Origin: Saprospiraceae bacterium
GTDB lineage: Bacteria > Bacteroidota > Bacteroidia > Chitinophagales > Saprospiraceae
Reading direction: 5' to 3'
Length of the DNA: 37,609 nt
Assembly (NCBI GenBank): GCA_019634045.1
Contig: JAHQWA010000168.1
Coordinates: forward strand, 1-37,609
Positions 1 through 8,549 of the stretch are shown here, one piece after another (position 1 is the first letter of the stretch; every line of letters begins with the position of its first letter). The position numbers and the translations under genes are program-made. The notes under the pieces were generated by a model. It worked only from the letters and a program-made list of their open reading frames with translations, was not told the origin of the DNA and made no database searches.

Positions 1-1
1 A

Positions 2-2644
2 ATAGAAGCCTCCGCTATTCTTCAAAGTCTTCCTTTTCTTGCCGTATTATTCACGCTCTTTATTGCGATGGCCTTTGAACTGTATATCAAGTTTTTCGAA
101 GGTGGATTCTACGGTGAAAGCTGGCATCCATATACCAATCTAGTTATTGAAACGGTGATAGAAATTGTTCCGATCCTGAGCAAAATTCTGATCGTCTTTT
201 ACAGTGGAGAACTCATCTGGAAAGCGAAAGACATGAAATTCGATAGTATGTTAAACGCGGTACCTGCGCTAAATTGGGTTTTCTTTTTATCCAAATTAGC
301 AACACTGGTCTTACTACCGATGCTGTTAATAGTCACTACCATTCTTGTCTGCCTTGATTTTCAACTGGTCAATGATTTTACCGCCATTGATTTCAGGCAA
401 TACCTAGGGCTTTTCTACTATTATGGAGTTCCTGTTCTGGTATTTTCATTGCTTGCCGTTTTCATACAAAGTATTGCAAAAAACAAGTTTCTTGGAATGG
501 GTATAACGGGACTGATCATCCTCTCTTTAGCCACTCCATTGTCTAGTCGTTTAGGTATCGAACACCCCATGCTAAGACTAGGGCTAATGCCCTCTATCTC
601 TTATTCAAATATGGCAGGCTACGGCGTAGAAGCCAAATCCTTTACCATTTATGCGCTATACTGGACAACATTTGGCATCATCTTGGCCATTCTTTCCCTA
701 AAATTCTGGCATCGCCAGTTGATAGAACCTAGGCGCGTAGGGAGCAAGATTGGTTGGCAAAAGTGGAAACGTTCGGAAGTAATTGCTTTGAGTCTATCCA
801 TGATGTCTTTTCTAATCGTGGGCAGCTTCTTTTACCAAAAAATCCACACCGAAGGGCAGTTCAGCAATAGCGGAGCAAGTATGGATTACCGAGCACAATA
901 CGAGCGCAAGTTTAAGGCCTATGCAGATCTTCCCCAGCTGCATTATGCGGGCCTAAAAACGGAGCTTGACATCTATCCCCATGAAGAAAAATATACGGTA
1001 GCTGCCCAGTACGAGCTGATCAACAAAAATAGTGTTCCAGTCAAGCAGGTATTCATAAGTGAAACCAAAAAGCTTTCAGCTATCAGTCTTGAAAATGCGA
1101 GCTTACTATTCCAGGATACTACCTTCGGCACCTATCTTTTTGAATTTAATCAGCCGATCCTTCCCCAGGAAACAAGGACTCTACGTTATCAATTAAGCCA
1201 TCAATCCCTTCCTTTTCGCCCAGACCATAGCATTGTGAAGAGTGGGACTTACCTAAGACATGAGTTCTTTGACCCGATATTGGCCTATAATAGGAGTCTT
1301 GAATTATCCGACCTGCGGGAAAGAAAAAAACGCGGACTTCCCGAACAGAAAAAAGCGCTTAGTGGCGACCAGCAACTCTTAAAGTCTCAAGTGGGAGATG
1401 GGGATGTCTCCTATGAAACCATCGTTTCAACTTCTGCAGATCAAGTAGCATTGGCTCCAGGAACGCTGGTGCAGGAGTGGACGATAGATGGGAGAAACTT
1501 TTATCGGTATAAATACCTGGAAGAAAACATTCCGGTGATTGCCTATATGTCGGCGAAGTATGATAAGAAGAATCAATCCTGTCATGGTATTGAGGTAGAA
1601 CACTACTACCACCCTGGCCACGATATCAATCACGCCACGATTGAGACCAGTACTTGCACTACTTTATCCTATTGCATGGAGAACTTCGGGCCTTATCCTT
1701 TTAAGCATTTAAGAGTAGCAGAAACGACTTCCTACTTTCCTTGGCGGGGGGCTGCCCATCCGGGTCTGATCAATATGGTAGAAGATAAATTATACTTATT
1801 GGATATCAGTACAAACAACACGTTCAACTTAGTAGCAAAGCAGACAGCAGAGCAGATAGCTCATCACTGGTGGGGTATGTCCTTGGCGCCTAAAAACGTT
1901 CCCGGCGCAGGCTTTCTCTCTTTCGGGTTAACAAATTATACGGCAGCACTTGTGTTGGAAAAAATGTACGGCATGGGGGCGCTTTGGGAACTCAACAAGA
2001 CCTCTAATGAACATTATTTTAGAGGCCGAACTTTTGCCGCTGCCAAGGAACCACCCCTCTATCTTGAGCATGGAGAGAAATATCTTGTTGATGGAAAAAG
2101 TGGCTTGGTTTTACTGTCCATACGTGATTTAATAGGGGAAGAAAAGTTCAACACCGCACTCCGCCAACTATTGAAACAACATGCTCAGACTACCACCGAC
2201 CAAGTGCATACCCTGGATTTTATTGATGGATTGAATAAGGTTACCTCAGCGGAAAATCATCAGCTCATTGATGAATGGATGAGACAAATCATACGCTATG
2301 AACTTTCCATTCCCGAGGTCCAGCACAAGCGTTTGCCGGATGGTAGATATGAAATCACAGCAAGCATCGCAGCCAAAAGGTTTAAAACCCTCCCCTCCGG
2401 AAAGGAAGTAGCCATTGGTATTGACGAGCCCTTGAAAATCGGCTGCTTTGATCAACATCCCAAGAAGGTTGAAAAAACAAACACCCTAGCTTACTTGAGT
2501 GCACATCAGATACAAGACAGCTTGACTACCATCAAGTTGGTCGTAAATACTTTACCCAAGTACATTGGTGTTGATCCTTTTCTGACGCGGCCAGACCAGA
2601 ATTATTCTGATAATCTACAGGAGATCGTACAGCGGGGGCATTAA
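2..2644 (+). CDS. ABC-2 type permease fused to degenerate M1-aminopeptidase-like domain (5' end missing)
   Basis: The frame is open to the window edge, so the true start lies upstream; the ATG at 68 is internal. About 880 residues are visible, and related fusion proteins are usually longer. The first ~270 residues hold six or seven hydrophobic segments, as in the membrane part of an ABC-2 permease. The remaining ~590 residues form a periplasmic domain resembling M1 metallopeptidases, which in this family follows the membrane part. The zinc-site helix is recognisable but altered: where the family has HExxH followed by WWG, this protein reads EQIAHHWWG (codons from 1850), so the first His is Glu and the catalytic Glu is Gln. 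The downstream helix that normally carries the third ligand (S/N-E-x-x-A/T-x-Y) reads SFGLTNY. The domain is therefore probably catalytically dead and may act in binding. The alignment was made by eye. An ATPase partner gene is expected upstream but is not visible. Confidence 0.8.
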   Translation: MEASAILQSLPFLAVLFTLFIAMAFELYIKFFEGGFYGESWHPYTNLVIETVIEIVPILSKILIVFYSGELIWKAKDMKFDSMLNAVPALNWVFFLSKLATLVLLPMLLIVTTILVCLDFQLVNDFTAIDFRQYLGLFYYYGVPVLVFSLLAVFIQSIAKNKFLGMGITGLIILSLATPLSSRLGIEHPMLRLGLMPSISYSNMAGYGVEAKSFTIYALYWTTFGIILAILSLKFWHRQLIEPRRVGSKIGWQKWKRSEVIALSLSMMSFLIVGSFFYQKIHTEGQFSNSGASMDYRAQYERKFKAYADLPQLHYAGLKTELDIYPHEEKYTVAAQYELINKNSVPVKQVFISETKKLSAISLENASLLFQDTTFGTYLFEFNQPILPQETRTLRYQLSHQSLPFRPDHSIVKSGTYLRHEFFDPILAYNRSLELSDLRERKKRGLPEQKKALSGDQQLLKSQVGDGDVSYETIVSTSADQVALAPGTLVQEWTIDGRNFYRYKYLEENIPVIAYMSAKYDKKNQSCHGIEVEHYYHPGHDINHATIETSTCTTLSYCMENFGPYPFKHLRVAETTSYFPWRGAAHPGLINMVEDKLYLLDISTNNTFNLVAKQTAEQIAHHWWGMSLAPKNVPGAGFLSFGLTNYTAALVLEKMYGMGALWELNKTSNEHYFRGRTFAAAKEPPLYLEHGEKYLVDGKSGLVLLSIRDLIGEEKFNTALRQLLKQHAQTTTDQVHTLDFIDGLNKVTSAENHQLIDEWMRQIIRYELSIPEVQHKRLPDGRYEITASIAAKRFKTLPSGKEVAIGIDEPLKIGCFDQHPKKVEKTNTLAYLSAHQIQDSLTTIKLVVNTLPKYIGVDPFLTRPDQNYSDNLQEIVQRGH

Positions 2645-2829
2645 CAAACACTCCTATTTCGCTGAGGCCTCTAAAAGCTGTTGCTTTATCCCCACCTAAA
2701 TCTTAAACTAATAGCTCATGCTCTTAGTTACCCAATGTAGAATAAAGGTCTCGCTAATCAGATGGTCGAAGGCATTCGCAATATTGGGAGGGGTATTTAT
2801 TCCGACCTTACCGTAATTTCATAATACGC

Positions 2830-3225
2830 TTACTCCTTTGCATAGTACATATCCATTCCTCCATTCACCATTAGTCCTATCCCACTAAGTATGGCACCGT
2901 AGAACAGAAATGGCGTATCAGCAGAAAGTCCAATTCCTACGAAAAAAAGGAGGGCACCAATAACGATTTTGATGGTCCCATAAGAGGTAGCGGCCTTCTG
3001 CTCCTCTTCTTCCCTGATTAATTCGTTAGCCGCCTTTAGATATTTTTCCATTCGTTCAAATTCTTCGTAGTCTTGGTGAGTTAGGCGTTGGCGATCCATT
3101 TCTCGCTTGACTGATTCATATTCCTGTTTCACACTAATCTTATTGAGCTTGGAATGATGAATTCGATATAGCCGACCATATTTGGTGAGTAGTCCCTTTT
3201 GCGCGTCACTTAGTTTAGAGGCCAT
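2830..3225 (-). CDS. Small membrane protein of unknown function
   Basis: A 131-residue protein I do not recognise. Residues 1-80 are strongly charged and helical, with heptad-like Glu/Lys/Leu spacing that suggests a cytoplasmic coiled coil. Residues ~85-127 contain two short hydrophobic segments rich in Gly, consistent with a membrane hairpin at the C-terminus. There is no signal peptide and no catalytic motif. It stands alone on the minus strand, between the end of the permease fusion and the divergently transcribed GAF protein, and a good minus-strand -7 element lies about 50 bases upstream of its ATG. It could be a membrane-tethered adaptor, but that is only a guess. Confidence 0.65.
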   Translation of the reverse strand: MASKLSDAQKGLLTKYGRLYRIHHSKLNKISVKQEYESVKREMDRQRLTHQDYEEFERMEKYLKAANELIREEEEQKAATSYGTIKIVIGALLFFVGIGLSADTPFLFYGAILSGIGLMVNGGMDMYYAKE

Positions 3226-3277
3226 AGTTCATCCTGTTTTGCTGTACTACTATGATTGAAATTTGCAAGTCATTATA

Positions 3278-3285
3278 CAAAGATA
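3278..3285 (-). promoter_or_regulatory. Probable Bacteroidota -7 promoter element for the small membrane protein
   Basis: Read on the minus strand the element is TATCTTTG, a perfect match to the Bacteroidota -7 consensus TAnnTTTG. It lies about 50 bases upstream of the ATG at 3225. No convincing TTTG -33 element is present at the usual 17-23 base spacing, so the call rests on the -7 box alone. Confidence 0.4.
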
Positions 3286-3356
3286 AAAAGTAGCAAAAAC
3301 TTCATTGAAAAAATCCTAACTTTCAATCACACTTGTTCAGTGTTAAAGCCAAAGCC

Positions 3357-5741
3357 ATGCGAAGTACTCAATCCCACAAGCTCCCAAAGATCACGGATGA
3401 CCGCTATTTACCTTTACAGGATTTTCAGGATTTCTCAAAGAACATTCCGCCATCTCCCTATGCCTCAAGATTCAGTTTTTCCAAACTGATTGAAACACTT
3501 CAGGACAAGAATAAGTCTAGCAAGGAGGAAATTTTGGAGACCACAATCGCTCGCCTGAAAGCCGCCGAGCTTCGCCTCCAACAAAGCGCTGCTAAAGGAG
3601 AGCCATTCCTCCTGCAAGAAGAAGTACATGCAGTCATGCATCTTATTTTTCCCGCCTTTTTCCTGGAAGGACAAATGGGGTATATCAAAGGGCCATTTGA
3701 AAACTACCCGTTCCGCTTCCAGACAGAAGACTTCAGCGCACAGCTTGGCGATTATGAATGCGACATCAAATTAAGCAATCAGAACCTCTCCACCCCCCAT
3801 TCACCCAATATATTACTGGCTGGTGCGGCCGTATTGAATACATTCTACGATCAACAAGTTGAGATGTATGCGGGGGAGGGTATGACGTTGAGGGAGCGCG
3901 AAACGAAAATGGAAAGGCACTATAAATTTGACGTCCATTTGGACTACCTAGAGGTTAAAAAGGTAAAACCATTAAAAAAATTAACCCCAGAGCAAATCCA
4001 TCAATTGCTCAATAATTTGAATGATCACGAACTTTGGTTGGAGCACATCCCACCGGAGAATTTTGTATTTGAAGGAATTATCATTGGCTTCATATCAGAT
4101 GTTACCAAACCAGAAATCCTTTCTAAAATGAAAGAGATGGCAGCCAATGAAGGGGGAAAGAGCGACCATGAGGATGATCGCGACTACCTGGAGATTCTGG
4201 CTAGATCCTACCTGGAAATGCCTGAGATTCTGCTGGGAAGTTTACAAACGGTGGATGGGCCCTGGATCGAAAGCCTTACTTGGTCCTTATTGCGGTCTTA
4301 TAATGCTAAAATGGTTCGAGCTTCCCTGGAAGAGGTCAAATCAGCATATAGGCAAGTGCTCCTAGAAGGGAAGGCCGTCACCATCGTGGATCTTCAAGAG
4401 AAAGAACATTTATCGCCACTTGAACAAGCCTTACGACAGAAGGGACTGAGGAGTTTGCTATTGGCTCCAATCTTTGATGAGGACGGGAGAATAGTTAGTA
4501 TTTTCGAATTAGCTTCCCCAAAGCCCTATCGATTCAGTCAACTCACCATAATCCAGCTGGAAGAATTCATTTCTCTTTTTGCGATGGGTACGAACAAGTT
4601 TATCAATGAAATGGAAAACGCCATTCGGCTGACGATGCAACAGGAGTTCACCTCCATCCATCCTAGTGTAGAATGGAAATTCAGAAAGGTGGCTAGCAAA
4701 TATTTCTGGGAAAGAGTTGTGGAAGAAAAGCAAGTTGGCCTTGACACCATCGTTTTCAAAGATGTGTATCCATTATATGGCCAGGCTGATATTGTAGGAT
4801 CCTCTAAGTTGCGGAATGAATCAATTTCCAAGGATTTGATAGATAACCTAGAACGAGTCAATAAATTGCTGGTTCATTGCAGCACATCCATCCATTTTCA
4901 TTTACTGGACATCTATGCGGAGGAAGTACAATCTCATTGTGAAAGACTAAGAGAAGGGTCTTTTGTTTCAAGTGATGAGTCGAGAATCGTAGAATTACTA
5001 AGCGAACAAATCCATCCGGTAATTCGTAAGTTGATGCCTAGTTTTCCTCAAGAATCTATGGAGTTGGCACAAGCCTATTTCGACTATTTGGACCCCGAAT
5101 TAGACATCGTTTATCGCCAAAGAAAAGCATACGAAGACAGCGTCACACTAATCAATGAGACCATTAGTCACTATTTGATGCAGGAAGAGGAAAAAATGCA
5201 AAAAACACTTCCGCACTTCTTCGAAAAGTTTCAAACTGATGGCGTGGAGTATAATCTTTATTTGGGGCAAGCCATTCTGGAAAAGAATGAGTTTCACTCC
5301 TTTTACCTTCAAAGCTTCCGGCTATGGCAATTGATCGTCATGTGTGAGATTACAAGACTTGTAGAGAAAGAGGCCAAAAAGTTTCCAGTATACTTACAGA
5401 CTGCTCAGTTGATCTTTGTTTACAACAACACTTTGAGCATACGATTTCAAATGGATGAAAAGCAATTTGACATAGATGGGGCCTATAATGTACGATATGA
5501 AATTCTAAAAAAGCGCATCGATAAAGCATACATCAAAGGAACGGATGAGCGCCTCACTCAGCAGGGGAAGATTGGAATCGTTTGGCTACAGGATAAGGAC
5601 AGACAGGAGTACCAGCAATATCTGGATCACTTAGTTCGTAATAACTATATCGCTGCGGAAATTGAGGACCTTGAATTAGACAAAATGCAAGGAGTGGAAG
5701 GCTTGAAAGCCATGCGAGTCACCGTCTTACCGAAACAATAA
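3357..5741 (+). CDS. GAF-domain-containing protein, function unknown
   Basis: A cytoplasmic protein of 794 residues. I start it at the ATG at 3357 rather than the in-frame TTG 24 bases upstream. Residues ~300-410 look like a GAF domain: an alternating beta pattern runs through KAVTIVDLQ, then a loop and LRSLLLAPIFDEDGRIVSIFEL, which is the usual fifth and sixth strands of a GAF sensor, then a long helix. The regions before and after are mostly alpha-helical and acidic and match no family I can name. No histidine kinase, GGDEF, HTH or phosphatase motif is visible, so this is a sensor without an obvious output domain. It stands as a single gene between divergent and unrelated neighbours. Proteins of about this length with a central GAF domain are known in Bacteroidota, but I know no function for them. 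Confidence 0.75.
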   Translation: MRSTQSHKLPKITDDRYLPLQDFQDFSKNIPPSPYASRFSFSKLIETLQDKNKSSKEEILETTIARLKAAELRLQQSAAKGEPFLLQEEVHAVMHLIFPAFFLEGQMGYIKGPFENYPFRFQTEDFSAQLGDYECDIKLSNQNLSTPHSPNILLAGAAVLNTFYDQQVEMYAGEGMTLRERETKMERHYKFDVHLDYLEVKKVKPLKKLTPEQIHQLLNNLNDHELWLEHIPPENFVFEGIIIGFISDVTKPEILSKMKEMAANEGGKSDHEDDRDYLEILARSYLEMPEILLGSLQTVDGPWIESLTWSLLRSYNAKMVRASLEEVKSAYRQVLLEGKAVTIVDLQEKEHLSPLEQALRQKGLRSLLLAPIFDEDGRIVSIFELASPKPYRFSQLTIIQLEEFISLFAMGTNKFINEMENAIRLTMQQEFTSIHPSVEWKFRKVASKYFWERVVEEKQVGLDTIVFKDVYPLYGQADIVGSSKLRNESISKDLIDNLERVNKLLVHCSTSIHFHLLDIYAEEVQSHCERLREGSFVSSDESRIVELLSEQIHPVIRKLMPSFPQESMELAQAYFDYLDPELDIVYRQRKAYEDSVTLINETISHYLMQEEEKMQKTLPHFFEKFQTDGVEYNLYLGQAILEKNEFHSFYLQSFRLWQLIVMCEITRLVEKEAKKFPVYLQTAQLIFVYNNTLSIRFQMDEKQFDIDGAYNVRYEILKKRIDKAYIKGTDERLTQQGKIGIVWLQDKDRQEYQQYLDHLVRNNYIAAEIEDLELDKMQGVEGLKAMRVTVLPKQ

Positions 5742-5873
5742 CCATGTACGATGAACTAAGCATTTGCTTCATTCTACCTTGATAAATACAAAAGTATCCA
5801 ATAATCGTACATAGAATAATCTATTGAATCCAACACCTTTGCATGGCCAAAACAACCAATATCTTAAAAGAAC

Positions 5874-6758
5874 ATGAGATACTTCTTAGTCTTTATCTAT
5901 ATCGGCCTCCTGACAGCTTGTGAAAACCCAAGTGACAAATCCGAAAGTGATACAACTCCACCCATAATTAATCCCACCAATGAGGTGGTCTTGCAATCGG
6001 AAGTTCAGTGGGCTGCCTTGAACCCAGCTCGGGGAGATAAAGGCCCGAAAGCGGCCAACCTTTGGGGGGATCGTACTCAATCTGGTCCGACTGGCTTTCT
6101 TGTTCAGTTTGTAGATGGCTTTTCCTCACCACCACATATCCACAATGTAACTTATCGTGGGATGGTAATTAGTGGTCTCCTCCACAATGATGATCCGCAA
6201 GCGGAAAAGATGTGGTTGCCAGCAGGATCATTTTGGACACAGCCTGCCGGAGAGGTACATATTACGGCTGCCAGCGGTAGTAGCAATCTCGCCTACATTG
6301 AGATTGATAGTGGCCCCTATCTAGTGCTCCCTTCGGAAGAAGCATCAGATAATGGCGAACGGCCCGTGAATGTCGATAAATCAAATATTGTGTGGTTAGA
6401 TGCGTCAAATCTTACCTGGATTGATCATCCTGAAAATTCTCCATCCTCCCAGGGGGTAAAAATGGCCTTCCTCTGGGGCACACCTCAGAGAGAACAATTG
6501 CATTGGACCTTACTGAAGCTGCCAACGGGCTTTTCCGGAGAGATACTTAGCAAAGGTTCTGTTTTCCGAGCGGTTGTTATCGGAGGCGAGGTAGAGTATC
6601 AAATGCCAGGGGAGTCGGACGCAAAGACTTTAGATGCTGGCAGCTATTTTGGTTCTACAGGAGAGGCTGTGCATACCATTGCTTCCCATACAAGTAGTGA
6701 AAGTTTCATTTACATTCGGACGGATAACAAGTACGAAGTCCTTGTGGATAAAAACTAA
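5874..6758 (+). CDS. DUF4437-type bicupin lipoprotein
   Basis: A 294-residue protein with a lipoprotein signal: a short hydrophobic stretch ends in LLTAC, so Cys16 should be lipidated and the protein anchored in the periplasm or at the cell surface. The mature part has two cupin-like halves. The first (~residues 45-150) contains [16 protein letters not shown] and [10 protein letters not shown], which place three histidines as expected for a cupin metal site. The second (~residues 170-290) repeats the pattern with [14 protein letters not shown] but keeps fewer histidines. This matches the DUF4437 family, which has a cupin fold and no assigned reaction. The gene is monocistronic, ends at a strong hairpin, and is convergent with the reductase that follows. 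Substrate unknown. Confidence 0.75.
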   Translation: MRYFLVFIYIGLLTACENPSDKSESDTTPPIINPTNEVVLQSEVQWAALNPARGDKGPKAANLWGDRTQSGPTGFLVQFVDGFSSPPHIHNVTYRGMVISGLLHNDDPQAEKMWLPAGSFWTQPAGEVHITAASGSSNLAYIEIDSGPYLVLPSEEASDNGERPVNVDKSNIVWLDASNLTWIDHPENSPSSQGVKMAFLWGTPQREQLHWTLLKLPTGFSGEILSKGSVFRAVVIGGEVEYQMPGESDAKTLDAGSYFGSTGEAVHTIASHTSSESFIYIRTDNKYEVLVDKN

Positions 6759-6828
6759 TTGCTGACGTTAAATCCGCTTGATCCAGTTAGCGATTGGGTC
6801 CACAGTAGATGAGCAACGCTGAAGGGAG

Positions 6829-6861
6829 TAGGCTAGGCTTCTTTTGAAGAAACTTAGCCTA
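6829..6861. terminator. Hairpin terminator between convergent genes
   Basis: An inverted repeat of 15 base pairs with one G.T pair and one mismatch closes on a three-base TTG loop. The outer arms TAGGCTAG and TTAGCCTA are near perfect. On the plus strand it is followed by a T-rich run (TTTCATTATTTT). It lies between the DUF4437 gene and the 3' end of the minus-strand reductase, so it can serve as terminator for the former and probably for both. Confidence 0.7.
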
Positions 6862-6887
6862 TTTCATTATTTTAGATTTAGCGCCCA

Positions 6888-7427
6888 TTACCCTAATCGG
6901 TAGGTATTGAAAATCAACCCTCCCTCATAGCTTTCCGAAGATTCCAATTGCCCTTTGAAAGCCTTCTTAGAACTGCCAAACAAAGGCGTCCCACCGCCTA
7001 GCACAATAGGATTCAACTTCACTTTCAAAACATCAATAAGATCGTGTTCCAATAGCCAAGCAGCCAACTCGCCCCCTCCACAGAGGTAAATCGGCGTACC
7101 TTCCTCTGCTTTCAATTGACGGATCAATTCTAGATCCATAGGTATAACTTTCACCTTTTCATCGGCATTTTCTAATACTAGGGTAGAGGAAAAAATGTAG
7201 TGACGCATGTGCGGGTAAGCTGCGGCTCCAGGTTGCAGTCCAAATTTGTACCCAAACTCGTAGGTTTTACGCCCCATGATTACCGTATCGAAGTCCAGTA
7301 GATCTTTTTGGTATTGCGCTACCCCATTGCCTTCGTAGGCGAAAAGGGAAATGTCTTCATCTGGCCCGGCAATATAGCCGTCCAGGGAGGTGGCTACGTA
7401 ATAAATAATTTCTCGCATAGTATACAT
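6888..7427 (-). CDS. RibD C-terminal / dihydrofolate-reductase-fold family protein
   Basis: A cytoplasmic protein of 179 residues with the RibD C-terminal (DHFR-like) fold. It begins with a strand and the motif ATSLDGYIAGPD, which is typical of the NADPH-binding N-terminus. FDTVIMGRKTYEFG follows, then IYLCGGGELAAWLL, then the hallmark KLNPIVLGGGTPLFG near the C-terminus. Members (YyaP/YwjB-like) are predicted NADPH-dependent reductases with mostly unknown substrates. It is too short and lacks the deaminase half for riboflavin synthesis. The start at 7427 could also be the Met three codons later. It is a single gene, convergent with the cupin lipoprotein. Confidence 0.85.
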   Translation of the reverse strand: MYTMREIIYYVATSLDGYIAGPDEDISLFAYEGNGVAQYQKDLLDFDTVIMGRKTYEFGYKFGLQPGAAAYPHMRHYIFSSTLVLENADEKVKVIPMDLELIRQLKAEEGTPIYLCGGGELAAWLLEHDLIDVLKVKLNPIVLGGGTPLFGSSKKAFKGQLESSESYEGGLIFNTYRLG

Positions 7428-7635
7428 TTGGTTTTAGGTGCATTCAATATGCTAGATGTACAGTCTTGAACCACTAAAAGTTCCATCGCCCATTTAAGAT
7501 TAAGTCAAAGAATATAGCACTAAACCGCAGCTGAGATGGAAGAGGACAGTGAAAACCAGAAATTTGTTTAAAAAAAGCTCAACAATGGTCCCTGCCGCGA
7601 CGAAGAGTGGGCTTCTAGCTATAGCGCGACTTTCC

Positions 7636-7662
7636 TGTGATCTTTTGTGATAATTTTGTGAT
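7636..7662 (+). repeat. Three helically phased TGTGAT hexamers
   Basis: TGTGAT occurs at 7636, 7646 and 7657, that is every 10-11 bases and so on the same face of the helix. The second and third copies are part of a longer TTTTGTGAT unit. They lie just upstream of the -7 box of the lipoprotein gene, where a regulator would act. TGTGA is also the half-site of Crp-type regulators, but no inverted partner is present. Confidence 0.4.
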
Positions 7663-7683
7663 TCTTTCCCGAATTGCTCCGTA

Positions 7684-7691
7684 TACATTTG
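7684..7691 (+). promoter_or_regulatory. Probable -7 promoter element for the Big2-DM13 lipoprotein
   Basis: TACATTTG is a perfect match to TAnnTTTG. A TTTG lies upstream at 7655 but 25 bases away, longer than the usual spacing, so the -33 element is uncertain. Transcription from here would give a leader of about 70 bases before the ATG at 7771. Confidence 0.45.
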
Positions 7692-7770
7692 TACCGAAAT
7701 TAAAGTTCTCTGAACGTTTTCATCCTCAGAGAAAGAAAAATTGTCAGATAAACTAAAAAGCAAGATCATC

Positions 7771-8460
7771 ATGAGTAAGTACCCAATACTATTTTTAGGC
7801 TTACTGCTTTCGCTTCTAACCAGCTGTATCGGCGATGATATCATTGCCGATGAAGTTCCTGAACGCCTTCGTATTAATAATAGAATTGATAGCTTGAAGC
7901 TAGGAGATAGTTTTCAGTTTGAAGTGATGTTTTTCAATAATATCGGCCAAGAGGAACAGCGTCAGGTAGACTGGAATACATCCGATGCTAATATCATTAG
8001 CGTGACCCAAGATGGCCTAGCCACTGCCCATGAAATGGGTGCTGCTACCATTACGGCAACCGTCAATCTACCGGATAAAGCCCCTGTTGAAGACTCTTTT
8101 GAGGTTGTTGTGTCAGATGTTACTACAGAGGTAGAAGAAATGACTAACCGAAGCGGTTCCATCAAAACTACCAGTAGCTACGTACTTACGGGAGATTTCG
8201 AATTATTTGAAGAAGGCAATTCCTTGATTTTATCCTTTGATGAAAGCTACAGAGCCTCTTCTGCCCTACCTGGTTTATATGTCTATCTCACCAATAACCC
8301 CAATACCACTACGAATGCTTATGAAATTGGGAAAGTAACCGAATTTACGGGTGCGCATACGTATGAAATCCCTGCGGATGTTGGACTAGACACCTACAAT
8401 TACCTGCTGTTCTTCTGCAAGCCCTTCCGGGTAAAGGTGGGAGATGGAGAAATCAATTAA
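7771..8460 (+). CDS. Lipoprotein with Big2 and DM13 domains
   Basis: I start at the ATG at 7771, giving 229 residues; a TTG ten codons upstream is less likely because it would bury the signal peptide. The signal ends in LLTSC, a good lipobox (Cys19). Residues ~30-120 look like a bacterial Ig-like group 2 domain (VDWNTSDANIISVTQDGLATA is the usual core, given here for recognition only in part). Residues ~130-229 match the DM13 fold: a TGDFELFEEGNSLILSF start, GLYVYLTNNP, HTYEIPADVGLDTYNYLLFFC, and an F-x-V-x-x-G end. DM13 has been proposed to act in redox through a near-invariant C-terminal Cys, which is present here (FFCKPF). The outer-membrane barrel follows 89 bases later and is likely co-transcribed, suggesting an envelope-located pair. 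Confidence 0.75.
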   Translation: MSKYPILFLGLLLSLLTSCIGDDIIADEVPERLRINNRIDSLKLGDSFQFEVMFFNNIGQEEQRQVDWNTSDANIISVTQDGLATAHEMGAATITATVNLPDKAPVEDSFEVVVSDVTTEVEEMTNRSGSIKTTSSYVLTGDFELFEEGNSLILSFDESYRASSALPGLYVYLTNNPNTTTNAYEIGKVTEFTGAHTYEIPADVGLDTYNYLLFFCKPFRVKVGDGEIN

Positions 8461-8549
8461 TCGCAGACAAAGTTATTTCTTAATGATTATGTAAGCACCC
8501 AGCATTTGCTGAGGTATTCAGTAGTGGATTGTTAGCAAAATTAAAAATC

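Larger units (their letters stand above)
7428..7770. other. 343-base divergent intergenic region with promoter elements
   Basis: I see no credible gene here; a minus-strand reading frame crossing it runs antisense into the next gene and has no coding features. The region holds the control sequences for the reductase on the left and the Big2-DM13 lipoprotein on the right, including three phased TGTGAT hexamers and a consensus -7 box, listed separately. Confidence 0.6.

Noticed and set aside
5744..5812. Perfect 9-bp inverted repeat ATGTACGAT/ATCGTACAT
   Set aside because: The arms are 51 bases apart with no T-run or promoter overlap; too weak to call a terminator or operator, though it lies between two genes.
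7500..7844. 114-codon minus-strand frame
   Set aside because: It overlaps the start of the Big2-DM13 lipoprotein and its promoter, has no domain or signal, and has low-complexity Ser/Glu-rich composition; treated as a chance frame.
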